From positions 1,860,001-1,924,000 of the forward strand of contig NZ_CAJHAF010000001.1 of the NCBI RefSeq assembly GCF_904846315.1: a stretch of DNA of 64,000 nt, in the 5' to 3' direction. This document shows, piece after piece, positions 27,585-35,912 of this stretch. The notes under the pieces are model-generated. The model ran no database searches. It saw only the letters and a program-made list of their open reading frames with translations, and had not been told where the DNA came from. This stretch comes from Psychrobacter jeotgali (GTDB lineage: Bacteria > Pseudomonadota > Gammaproteobacteria > Pseudomonadales > Moraxellaceae). Position 1 is the stretch's first letter, and every line of letters starts with the position of its first letter. The position numbers and the translations under genes are program-made.

Positions 27585-27962
27585 TTAGCGATAATGATTA
27601 ATAGCATCGAACAACTCATCTTTACTAAATGGCTTGGTCAAATACTCATCGGAGCCGACAATACGACCGCGAGCCTTGTCAAACAAACCGTCCTTTGATG
27701 ACAGCATAATGACCGGTTTATCAGCATAATCCGGGTTATTCTTAATCAATGCGCAAGTTTGATAGCCATCTAAACGCGGCATCATAATGTCTACAAAAAT
27801 AATATCCGGATTATTATCTACAATCTTCGACAAGGCATCAAAACCATCAATAGCAGTGACTACTTCACAGCCCGCCTTTTGTAGTAAAGTTTCTGCGGTA
27901 CGCCGAATGGTTTTTGAGTCATCGATAACCATGACTTTTAACCCTTCAAAATTATTTTCCAT
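27585..27962 (-). CDS. pilG: PilG single-domain response regulator
   Basis: A 125-residue CheY-like receiver, first gene of the twitching chemosensory operon. The acidic pair is D14-D15, the phospho-acceptor is D58 (IIFVDIMMPRLDGY), and the conserved lysine is in YLTKPFSK. The downstream partner is the pilus extension machinery. Its promoter must lie in the divergent spacer 27963-28337. Confidence 0.94.
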   Translation of the reverse strand: MENNFEGLKVMVIDDSKTIRRTAETLLQKAGCEVVTAIDGFDALSKIVDNNPDIIFVDIMMPRLDGYQTCALIKNNPDYADKPVIMLSSKDGLFDKARGRIVGSDEYLTKPFSKDELFDAINHYR

Positions 27963-28337
27963 TATTACTATCCTATGAAAGATGATCAGCTCGTAATATT
28001 ACTATATTTACAATCTAGTAAGGATTAGATTATATTTGTTACGATAATACTATAATAATTACATACAATAGCAAGATAAGTATAGATAAATATGAATTAT
28101 TTTTGACCCATCAGCTATTTTTGGTCTAATTTAGGTTTTTAAGTCGATAAAGAGTAGTAAAGTAAATTCTTAAAAGTGAATAAACTATGGTTTAAAAATG
28201 GTTTAAAAGTTGAATATTTTGGATGGTGATTATTTTTTAGGTTGTTTTTATTATAAATTTAAAGATTAATATATCCTTTTGTTTTACCTAGAGTATTTTC
28301 GCTATATAATAAAAATACATTTAAAATGGTGACTGGC
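27963..28337. promoter_or_regulatory. divergent promoter region, pilG / adaptor lipoprotein
   Basis: A 375-bp AT-rich spacer. For the adaptor gene, TTTTAC (28282-28287) and TATAAT (28305-28310) are spaced by 17 bp and lie 28 bp before the chosen ATG, a reasonable promoter. For pilG I see no convincing pair. No RNA gene was recognised. Confidence 0.5.
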
Positions 28338-29669
28338 ATGACCCATATATTACGCCCCAAAAACCGCTTACGTATGCTCAATAGTTATACTTTCGGTGGT
28401 GTCAGTCTATTGTTAAGCACTCTATTATTGACTGCTTGCCAGCCACCCAATAGTGCTGATACTGCATCTATAGAGCGCACTCAGGCCGAATTGCCTATCG
28501 TCATTGATGATAATACTGTCACTATGTCATCTGATTATATTTTGAGTATCAAACAATCGCGCTATCAGCCCAGTCTAGGCTTACAAGGTATTATCGAACC
28601 TACTAAGCAGGCTCGTTTTATAGCTGCTCAAGCTTTAGGGATAGAAAAAGTACTGGTTACAGAGGGTCAATGGGTGGAAAAAGGGACGCCTTTACTCATT
28701 TTATATAAGCAAGATACCAGTAAGGCTGTTTTGGAAGCAGATAAGAATACATCTGAGCCTGAAAACAACCTGTCATCAAACTCATTAAAGGCAACGAAGC
28801 AGCTCTCTAATGGAGAAAGTCAGCAAAATAATGCAGGCAGTAAAAATAATAGTCTCGATAAAGAAAAAGCAGATAACTCTACTGTTAATGATGAAGCTGA
28901 ATCGAAAATGAAAAGCGCTAAGGCTGAGCAAGCATCCTCCTCACCTGTAGGTAATGGTTCTAATAGTGCTCAATTTGATAACGAAGCTAATAAAAACAGA
29001 GAGAGTAATCTTAATGAGACAGTCAAAAATGAGCCCGCTAAAGATACCGCATCGCCACTAATCATTCGTGCCAGCTTTTCAGGACGTATTGATAAGCTAC
29101 CGGCTACTACTGGGCAACAATTAGAGAAAGGTAAGCTTCTATTACGTATTATTGATGATAACCATTTACGCTTTATAGCCAAGGTACCTATTCAAGTAGA
29201 ATCACAGCTATCAGTAGGGCAAACTGTGAATTTTTCCTCACAAGATCATAACGAAACTTTCACCGGCCAAGTTAGTAAGCTAGTACCTAGTGAAGGTTCT
29301 GATCAACTGTTAGTCTATGTACAAGTGATCAAAAATGAGGCCAGTCGCAATACTTTGAAGGTTAATACGCTAGTTAGTGGACGCGTAAACTATGGGCAGA
29401 TTGAAGTAGGCGCCATTGTACCTGCACGTGGTATTCATGATGTTGATTTGACAGCATTACAAAAACCACCCTATAAACCCCTGGCGCCTTTACTTGGTAA
29501 TATCTGGATTATTCAACAAGATCAGCGTTTGACCAGACAATCTATCGAAGTTATCGAATATGACCCGTCTACCAAACAGTACCTGATCGCTGGTATCAGT
29601 AATGATAGCCTGATTTGTCTGGCAGACCTGCCAGTAGAGTCCGCTGGTAAGAAGGTCATAGTGTCCTAA
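28338..29669 (+). CDS. orphan membrane-fusion/adaptor-like lipoprotein with low-complexity linker
   Basis: About 443 residues from the second in-frame ATG, chosen because an ATG at 28326 would leave almost no leader after the -10 at 28305-28310. The lipobox is LLTAC (C34). Two lipoyl-like half motifs (ALGIEKVLVTEGQWVEKGTPLL near 98-120 and ASFSGRIDKLPATTGQQLEKGKLLLRIID near 245-273) are followed by a beta-barrel-like region, as in RND/HlyD periplasmic adaptors. Between the halves, where a coiled-coil hairpin normally sits, is a 110-residue N/S/K/E-rich stretch. No inner-membrane pump or outer-membrane channel is adjacent. A regulator and sensor kinase follow. Function is unproven. Confidence 0.7.
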   Translation: MTHILRPKNRLRMLNSYTFGGVSLLLSTLLLTACQPPNSADTASIERTQAELPIVIDDNTVTMSSDYILSIKQSRYQPSLGLQGIIEPTKQARFIAAQALGIEKVLVTEGQWVEKGTPLLILYKQDTSKAVLEADKNTSEPENNLSSNSLKATKQLSNGESQQNNAGSKNNSLDKEKADNSTVNDEAESKMKSAKAEQASSSPVGNGSNSAQFDNEANKNRESNLNETVKNEPAKDTASPLIIRASFSGRIDKLPATTGQQLEKGKLLLRIIDDNHLRFIAKVPIQVESQLSVGQTVNFSSQDHNETFTGQVSKLVPSEGSDQLLVYVQVIKNEASRNTLKVNTLVSGRVNYGQIEVGAIVPARGIHDVDLTALQKPPYKPLAPLLGNIWIIQQDQRLTRQSIEVIEYDPSTKQYLIAGISNDSLICLADLPVESAGKKVIVS

Positions 29670-29994
29670 CTTTTAAATTAGAGGCTTGGCATCAGCTTAT
29701 TAGACATCCATAAACCCCTTCTATAGCGCAGACTATTACGAATAAAAATCTATTAGCAATAACTGTTGGCGCAACCGTTACATTGTGTAGAAATATTAAC
29801 AAAGCATGTCTTGTAAGGTAATGCCATAGTTAGGCAGAATAGCAATAGAACTATTATCAGTATATAAATTATAAAATTCACCCCCATAATTGACTTGTAC
29901 CTAAGTTTTATCAGCACTTAAATCGCTATAATCCACATAAAAAACATACCTACTTTGAATATTTAAAATTATAGTAAAAATTAAAGGAAACCTT
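29670..29994. other. AT-rich spacer before the response regulator
   Basis: A 325-bp stretch with no open frame. A TATAAT at about 29929-29934 could be the -10 of the regulator gene, with a poor -35. AAGGAAA precedes the start codon. No clear terminator for the adaptor gene was seen, so read-through is possible. Confidence 0.4.
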
Positions 29995-30717
29995 ATGAGT
30001 AAGCAGATCTTATTAATTGAAGATGACCCAGATTTAGCTGAATTGATCAGTGACTATCTAACGATGAATTATTATGATGTGCATCATGCTGCCCTTGGTC
30101 AAGAAGGCCTTGATATTCTCGATGCCAAAGAGCGCGATATTGATTTGGTCGTACTTGATTTGATGCTACCTGATATGGATGGTATGCAAGTCTGCCAAAA
30201 GATTCGTGGCAATAAGAACAATATGACCAACAAAGTGCCTATCATCATGCTTACAGCGAAAGGTGACACTACAGATCGGGTACTTGGACTTGAAATGGGC
30301 GCAGATGATTACATTGCCAAGCCTTTTGAGCCTCGTGAGCTATTAGCTCGTATTCGTGCGGTTATCCGCCGTCATGAACAACCTAATCAAGCTGATAGCC
30401 AATCAGACAGCTTAACTTTTGGGCGTTTGAGCGTATTCCCTGACAGTCATGAGGTGACCATTGATGATCAGCCCGTACGTCTAACCACTCATCAGTTCCA
30501 GCTACTGCATTATTTTGCAACCCATTCAGGTAAAGTTTTGAACCGTGAACAGTTATGGCAAGCGATGCCAAACGATGATAGCTCAGACAATATTGACCGT
30601 GCTATCGATGTTCATATCTCACGGTTGCGAGCTTTGATTGAAGACAATCCTCGTCAGCCCAAGCGTATCATTACCGTGCGCGGCGTGGGTTATCAATTTG
30701 CTACTGATCAAGTTTAA
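29995..30717 (+). CDS. OmpR/PhoB-family response regulator
   Basis: A 240-residue two-component regulator. The receiver domain (about 1-120) has the acidic pair D10-D11, phospho-acceptor D55 in VVLDLMLPDMDG, and K105-type lysine in YIAKPFEPREL. The C-terminal winged-helix DNA-binding domain (about 138-238) carries VRLTTHQFQLLHYFATHSGKVLNREQL and the DVHISRLRALIED block. It resembles RstA/ColR-type regulators. The partner kinase begins 43 bp downstream. The target genes cannot be read from this sequence. Confidence 0.93.
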   Translation: MSKQILLIEDDPDLAELISDYLTMNYYDVHHAALGQEGLDILDAKERDIDLVVLDLMLPDMDGMQVCQKIRGNKNNMTNKVPIIMLTAKGDTTDRVLGLEMGADDYIAKPFEPRELLARIRAVIRRHEQPNQADSQSDSLTFGRLSVFPDSHEVTIDDQPVRLTTHQFQLLHYFATHSGKVLNREQLWQAMPNDDSSDNIDRAIDVHISRLRALIEDNPRQPKRIITVRGVGYQFATDQV

Positions 30718-30760
30718 TAGATAGACTATTAATGATTACTTGTCTGATTGAGATTAATTA

Positions 30761-32872
30761 ATGCAGCAATTGGGTTTTCGCTCCGTCTTTGCCAAATTAT
30801 TTGCCAGCGTTATGCTGGCATTGATTTTATTTGCCGTGGCGATGGTACTCCTAACCCAGTTGGTACACGATAAAGATGCCAGTAATCGCTCAGAGGTGGT
30901 AGCTGGACAGATTTTAGGTCAAGTAGATCCTTTTCTTAATGAGCTCAATGTTGCTATCAGCAACGACAATCGTTTGCAGGCACGCTTTATGTTAGCGGTC
31001 ATCAAAAAAAGCTTTGATATTTTTGATGAGTCATTACAAGCGAAAATGGGCTTATATGATAATAATGGCCATCTGCTCATGCAGACTGACAATAGCGACC
31101 TACCTTTAGAGCTTCCAGAAACACCTTCTTTATTAATGCGCGCCTTCCCTTCTTTTTCAGATACACCAGTGCTGCAGCAAGCTCAGGTTTATAGTAGTAC
31201 AGGTTATACCTTACTTTATGAGTCACGCTTACCTCCAAAAAAGCCGGTACTCTCAGCGGCGCTCAATTTGTTTACCGGCACTCTACTGCTGCTGATTATT
31301 ATGGCAGGGGTATTGTGGTGGATTGCGCGCTCTATGACTTGGCAAATCAACCAGATGAGTCAGCAGATGAATCAGCTGGGAGATGGCGACTTTAGTGTGC
31401 GGGTCAACGCCAGTGGTAATGACGAAATTGCCCTACTTGCCCGCGGGTTTAACCAAGCCGCTCAGAAGATCGAACATCTCATTGACGCTAATAACCTATT
31501 GTTAGCGCATGCCTCTCATGAGCTACGCACACCCATTACTCGTATTCGCTTACAAATTGAGATGATGGATATGCTCGCAAGCGTTATGCCAGCCGACACC
31601 AAAGCCAAGTTTGATAAACGTGCTCAAGCTATCAATCGTGATTTATCCGGCTTGAATGACTTGGTGGAGAGTATCTTATTGGTCAGCCGCTTAGATGCCG
31701 GTCATGCTATGCAGCAAGTCGAAAAGCTAGACTTGTACGAACTGATCAACCAAGAACGGCAACACTATTCTGAAACCACGCTAATCGGCGAGCATATTGT
31801 CATTGATGGACAAGCTCCGATGCTGACTCATTTGATTCGCAATTTACTCAATAATGCCCTGCTACACGGAGAGCCACCGGTCACCATTTTGTTATATGGC
31901 GTTCAGACTTTAGAAGAAGCAGATAATGTTCCCGACTACTTATTACAATCTATTGTATCTAGCAGCTTTGCGGATATCGATTATAGCTGCTTAGATTATA
32001 ATGGTTATGACGCCTCTAATAATGATGATAAAGACAGTGCTAATAAGGCTGAAGAGAATACCACTACTTTGCCGAGCCCTACTATTTACTACAATGGTGA
32101 AACTTTAAGTAGTAATGATCTTGATCAATATATTAACCAAGTAGAGAGTAACAGCCCGGTAGAAAATGAGGCTAACTCAAATGATAAGAACGCTAATATA
32201 GACCCTATAGTAAATGCAAAGCAGAACTTAAACAGTACCTCCCCTGAAAAAGAGCCGATCTCCAAGGCTGATTCTAGCAAGACCTCCTCTTTTAAAGTAC
32301 CCGTTGTCAGTGATGACTTGTTCATCAATCACTATCACAAATTTACTGCTGAATTGATTGAGAAGATCAAAAAGGTCAGCTGGAAAGTCGTTGCTGATAA
32401 GACTGAGCAAGCGCCAACTTTGGCTCAAACTGTTAACGATTATCTTGGGCCCAGCGATGACACCCTCAAAGACAGTCCAAAAAATGACTCTAAGAACCAT
32501 AAAGAGAGCGAAACTGAAGCGGCTAAAGAAGGGTTATTTAAAAAGCATTTGAGTAAGTCTAAAGCTAGCCTGGTGCCGCCTGCTCCTAAATACGCTGTGA
32601 TGGCGGTCATCGATGAAGGGGAAGGGATTCCTGAGGAAAAGCGCCAAGAGATATTCAGCCCGTTTGTACGTTTACAGCAAAAGAACAAAGGTTCAGGGTT
32701 AGGATTATCATTGGTATCACAAATTGTCACCGCCCATCAAGGCCATATCTTGACCGATACTATTAATGGGCATACTAGATTTTTAGTTATTCTACCCGTA
32801 CAGCACAATCCTCATCTTAATCAGCGAGACCATAATCGCAACCACCTTCTTAACAGCCGTAATCAAGGCTAA
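30761..32872 (+). CDS. sensor histidine kinase with large insertion in its ATP-binding domain
   Basis: A 703-residue inner-membrane kinase. TM1 (about 8-32) and TM2 (about 165-190) flank a periplasmic sensor of some 130 residues. HAMP spans about 190-240. The H-box is H253 (ASHELRTPITRIR). The N-box is at 360-371 (RNLLNNALLHGE). The G1 box (D618, DEGEGIP) comes only about 250 residues later; normally it is a few tens of residues away. The intervening 381-608 is D/N/S/K/E-rich low-complexity sequence. The G2 box GSGLGLSLV follows. All catalytic motifs are present, so it is probably active. Confidence 0.9.
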   Translation: MQQLGFRSVFAKLFASVMLALILFAVAMVLLTQLVHDKDASNRSEVVAGQILGQVDPFLNELNVAISNDNRLQARFMLAVIKKSFDIFDESLQAKMGLYDNNGHLLMQTDNSDLPLELPETPSLLMRAFPSFSDTPVLQQAQVYSSTGYTLLYESRLPPKKPVLSAALNLFTGTLLLLIIMAGVLWWIARSMTWQINQMSQQMNQLGDGDFSVRVNASGNDEIALLARGFNQAAQKIEHLIDANNLLLAHASHELRTPITRIRLQIEMMDMLASVMPADTKAKFDKRAQAINRDLSGLNDLVESILLVSRLDAGHAMQQVEKLDLYELINQERQHYSETTLIGEHIVIDGQAPMLTHLIRNLLNNALLHGEPPVTILLYGVQTLEEADNVPDYLLQSIVSSSFADIDYSCLDYNGYDASNNDDKDSANKAEENTTTLPSPTIYYNGETLSSNDLDQYINQVESNSPVENEANSNDKNANIDPIVNAKQNLNSTSPEKEPISKADSSKTSSFKVPVVSDDLFINHYHKFTAELIEKIKKVSWKVVADKTEQAPTLAQTVNDYLGPSDDTLKDSPKNDSKNHKESETEAAKEGLFKKHLSKSKASLVPPAPKYAVMAVIDEGEGIPEEKRQEIFSPFVRLQQKNKGSGLGLSLVSQIVTAHQGHILTDTINGHTRFLVILPVQHNPHLNQRDHNRNHLLNSRNQG

Positions 32873-33099
32873 CTCATAAGCATTTAATCTATGGCTCTAC
32901 TGAATAGTTAAATGACTGCTCATGCTCAGCCATTTGCTAATGCTGCATTAGTCAATCGTGGATGGTCATATCCAATGACCTATATAATATGCTATATTAC
33001 TGCCCCTTACCGATACGGTTATTGTCGGCTACCTAAAGCCATAGAGCACTCAACGCCCTGATTTAACCGTTAAAATATTTACCAAAATTTGAGCATTCC

Positions 33100-33870
33100 A
33101 TGAGTGACATGATCGTTCTAAATAATGTGACCAAAAGCTTTATGAGCGACCGCTCGATAAAAAATGCTGATGGCAAAGCGCATTGGTTTACTGCTGTTGA
33201 ACCCACATCTCTGTCTGTCAAGCAAGGTGAAATCTTTGGCTTAATGGGCTATTCAGGTGCGGGTAAGTCTACTCTATTACGCTTAATTAACTTACTCGAA
33301 CGTCCAGACTCGGGGCAGGTGATTATCGATGGGGTTGATTTAACCGCCTTATCAGCTAGTAACCTACGTATTGCCCGCCATAATATTGGTATGATTTTTC
33401 AGCAATTTAATCTGATGTCAAACCGCACGGTGTTTGATAATGTGGCTTTTAATTTGACTGTCTCAGGCTATCCCAGCCGTGATATTCATAAGCGAGTAAT
33501 GGAGTGTTTGGAGATTGTTGATTTGACCGATCGAGTGAGCCACTATCCGGCGCAGTTATCAGGCGGTCAAAAGCAGCGCGTTGGTATTGCCCGTGCTATC
33601 GCTCCCAATCCTAAAGTACTGCTCGCTGATGAGCCCACTAGCGCGCTAGACCCAGCGACGACTCGCAGCTTATTGACTTGCCTGCGTGATATCAACGAGC
33701 AGCTTGGAGTAACTATTGTCATTGTTACTCATGAAATGAGTGTTATACGCAGGTTGTGCCACCGAGCCGCATTACTACACCAAGGCCAGCTACTTGAGGT
33801 CGCTGATATTCGTGATGGTCTCATTCAAGCCAGCACTTTGATTGGTCAAGGTTTGGTACAAGAAGACTAA
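33100..33870 (+). CDS. metN: MetN-like ABC transporter ATPase, short form
   Basis: ATPase of a methionine (or related) importer. The Walker A is GYSGAGKST, the Q-loop is IFQQFNLM, the signature is LSGGQKQRVGIARA, Walker B is LLADEPTSAL and the switch His is in IVTHEM. It is 256 residues long; E. coli MetN is 343. It stops right after the nucleotide-binding domain, lacking the C-terminal NIL/ACT-like methionine-sensing domain. The N-terminal loop (FMSDRSIKNADGKAHWF) is longer than usual. The permease gene follows after 23 bp. Confidence 0.88.
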   Translation: MSDMIVLNNVTKSFMSDRSIKNADGKAHWFTAVEPTSLSVKQGEIFGLMGYSGAGKSTLLRLINLLERPDSGQVIIDGVDLTALSASNLRIARHNIGMIFQQFNLMSNRTVFDNVAFNLTVSGYPSRDIHKRVMECLEIVDLTDRVSHYPAQLSGGQKQRVGIARAIAPNPKVLLADEPTSALDPATTRSLLTCLRDINEQLGVTIVIVTHEMSVIRRLCHRAALLHQGQLLEVADIRDGLIQASTLIGQGLVQED

Positions 33871-33893
33871 AATATGAGGCAGGAGAAATAAAC

Positions 33894-34580
33894 ATGTTAA
33901 CTGGCGCTGAATTATCCGCCTCTATAGATAAATTGCTGGCGCTGCGTAAAGAGATTTGGCAAGCAACTTTTGACACTTTCATTATGCTGGGTATTTCTAC
34001 CACTGCAGCGGTCACTATTGGTGGTTTGTTTGGGATTTTCTTATTTTTATCCAGTGATCGACAGTTTTTGCAGAATAAAGGGCTTTATGCGATATTGGGC
34101 GGCATTACTAACTTTATGCGCGCCTTCCCTTTTGTCATTTTGATGATTGCCATGAGCCCTTTTACCAAAGCGATTGTTGGCACCGGTATCGGTCCTATTG
34201 CTGCTTCGTTGGTGCTGGCTATTGCCGGCTCATTTTATTTTGCACGACTGGTCGAGCAAAACCTGCGTGAAGTGCCGCGCGGTATCATCGAAGCTACTGA
34301 GTCTATGGGCGCACGTCCGTTTACTATTATTAAAGTGTTGCTTAACGAAGCACGCTCTGGGCTGGTTCTATCGGTAACTATTCTTTGTATTAGCCTACTC
34401 TCTTTTTCAGCTGCTGCAGGTATGATTGGTGGCGGTGGTCTTGGCGATCTGGCCATTCGCTATGGTTATTATCGCTATCAAACTGAGGTAATGGTATTTA
34501 TCGTTATCATGCTCTCGGTGATGGTAATCGGTATTCAAGCCGGTGGTAATTGGTTAGCGGCGCGATTAGACAAACGCTAA
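33894..34580 (+). CDS. metI: MetI-type ABC permease
   Basis: A 228-residue inner-membrane permease with about five to six hydrophobic segments. The EAA-type coupling loop is seen in IIEATESMGARPFTIIKVLL. It has the MetI length and the family N-terminus (ETFIMLGISTTAAVTIGGLFG-like helix). It forms the channel for the MetN ATPase upstream. A GAGG-type ribosome site precedes the ATG, and a terminator follows at 34696-34731, ahead of metQ. Confidence 0.9.
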   Translation: MLTGAELSASIDKLLALRKEIWQATFDTFIMLGISTTAAVTIGGLFGIFLFLSSDRQFLQNKGLYAILGGITNFMRAFPFVILMIAMSPFTKAIVGTGIGPIAASLVLAIAGSFYFARLVEQNLREVPRGIIEATESMGARPFTIIKVLLNEARSGLVLSVTILCISLLSFSAAAGMIGGGGLGDLAIRYGYYRYQTEVMVFIVIMLSVMVIGIQAGGNWLAARLDKR

Positions 34581-34695
34581 GCGTTAGTCTGTACTTATGA
34601 ATAAAACTCAGCTTTTGATGTCTATTATTCACCAGTAAAACGCTTGACTTTATAACGGACTACGGTTAATTTTGTTAGCACTTTAGCAATATTTA

Positions 34696-34731
34696 AAAAA
34701 GCAGCATTACTATTTATAATGTTGCTTTTTT
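34696..34731 (+). terminator. intrinsic terminator between metI and metQ
   Basis: AAAAAGCAGCATTA and TAATGTTGCTTTTT form a stem with one mismatch or wobble around a 7-nt loop, followed by T residues. It separates the metNI unit from metQ. Confidence 0.75.
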
Positions 34732-34732
34732 A

Positions 34733-34787
34733 ATGGTCAAATAAAATGTATGACCATTTTGACTAATATTTTTAGCTATTCTATTTA
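34733..34787 (+). promoter_or_regulatory. candidate metQ promoter and inverted repeat
   Basis: TTGACT (34759-34764), a 17-bp spacer and TATTTA (34782-34787) form a possible promoter for metQ. Just upstream, ATGGTCA (34733-34739) and TGACCAT (34751-34757) are a perfect 7-bp inverted repeat that could be an operator. Both calls are by eye and weak. Confidence 0.4.
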
Positions 34788-34854
34788 CCCTGCTTACTTA
34801 CATTATTTATTTAACTGCTTATTCAACTATGGTTATCCCTATTTAGGAATTTTT

Positions 34855-35814
34855 ATGAAATTAACAGATATCAGTCGTCAATTAGCAACCGCATTAGCCA
34901 CCGTTGGTGTATCAGGTCTGGTGCTAGTCGGCTGTAATAACTCATCAGCACCAGAGTCTACCAAAGAAGCGCCAGCTACTGAAACTGCTGCCAACAACAT
35001 CGACCCTGAGCATAGCAAAATCGTTATTGGCACTACCGAAGGTGATTTTGCTGATATGGTACGCAACCAAGTCAAAAGCTCACTTGAAGCCCAAGGTTAT
35101 GAAGTTGAGCTGATTGCTTTTACTGACTATGTGCGTCCTAATTTAGCGCTAGCTGAAGGTGATTTGGACATTAACATTTTTCAGCATAAGCCTTATCTAG
35201 ATACTTTTAAAGCTGAAAACAATTTGGATTTGGTCGAAGTTTTCCAAGTCCCCACCGCCCCTCTTGGCATCTATTCAGGTAAAAAGTCTACTCTTGATGC
35301 AGCCTATAAAGGCATGAGTGTTTCAGCACCGAATGATCCTAGCAATTTTGCGCGTGCGCTGGTGATGATGGATGATTTGGGCTGGATTACCCTAAAAGAC
35401 AATGTCGACCCCCTAACGGCGTCAAAAGCTGATATCGCTGATAATAGTAAATACGATATCAATATTATCGAGCTAGAAGCCGCTCAGTTACCACGAGCGC
35501 GTGAAGAAGTTGATTTCGCTATTATTACAGGTAATTATGCTACTGATGCAGGTATTACTCTAGACGAAGCTATGTTCCAAGAGCCAAGCTTTGCTTATAT
35601 CAACTGGTCAGCGGTCAAGTCTGCTGACAAGGATAAAAAATGGGTGCAAGATGTGACCAATGCTTATAATTCAGATGCCTTTAAACAATATGCTCATAGC
35701 ACCTTCCCAGGTTATAAGTATCCAAAAATTTGGGGCGCTAATACTGATGCTAATGAAGTTACTGCAACTGCTGGCACCGCTACTGCTACTGGTGAAGTTG
35801 CTGCAGCTCAATAA
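34855..35814 (+). CDS. metQ: MetQ-type substrate-binding lipoprotein
   Basis: Substrate-binding protein of the metNI importer, NlpA/MetQ family. The ATG at 34855 is preferred because AGGA sits just upstream and it gives a normal signal peptide with lipobox VLVGC (C27). An in-frame ATG at 34750 would add 35 residues of implausible leader. The domain shows the family blocks IVIGTTEGDFADMV, NIFQHKPYLD and PRAREEVDFAIITGNYA. About 319 residues. The C-terminal tail is A/T-rich. Substrate could be methionine or another amino acid. Confidence 0.9.
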   Translation: MKLTDISRQLATALATVGVSGLVLVGCNNSSAPESTKEAPATETAANNIDPEHSKIVIGTTEGDFADMVRNQVKSSLEAQGYEVELIAFTDYVRPNLALAEGDLDINIFQHKPYLDTFKAENNLDLVEVFQVPTAPLGIYSGKKSTLDAAYKGMSVSAPNDPSNFARALVMMDDLGWITLKDNVDPLTASKADIADNSKYDINIIELEAAQLPRAREEVDFAIITGNYATDAGITLDEAMFQEPSFAYINWSAVKSADKDKKWVQDVTNAYNSDAFKQYAHSTFPGYKYPKIWGANTDANEVTATAGTATATGEVAAAQ

Positions 35815-35840
35815 GTTACTTTTAGTATAGAAAACCCATA

Positions 35841-35878
35841 AAAAAACGCCCACTACTTTAAGTAATGGGCGTTTTTTA
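35841..35878. terminator. bidirectional terminator, metQ / deaminase
   Basis: CGCCCACTACTT and AGTAATGGGCG form a nearly perfect stem, with A-runs on the left and T-runs on the right. It serves both convergent genes. Confidence 0.88.
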
Positions 35879-35912
35879 TGCTTTATATTTCAGGTAGCAG
35901 TTTTAATAATAA

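Noticed and set aside
29901..29934. TTGACT ... TATAAT promoter before the response regulator
   Set aside because: The hexamers are about 30 bp apart, too far for a sigma-70 promoter.
32228..32730. 90- and 96-residue frames antisense to the kinase insertion
   Set aside because: They lie in low-complexity sequence read backwards; the plus-strand kinase frame is continuous and carries all catalytic motifs.
32873..33099. Possible SAM or other riboswitch upstream of metN
   Set aside because: I looked for a conserved multi-helix aptamer and a terminator with a competing stem and found neither.
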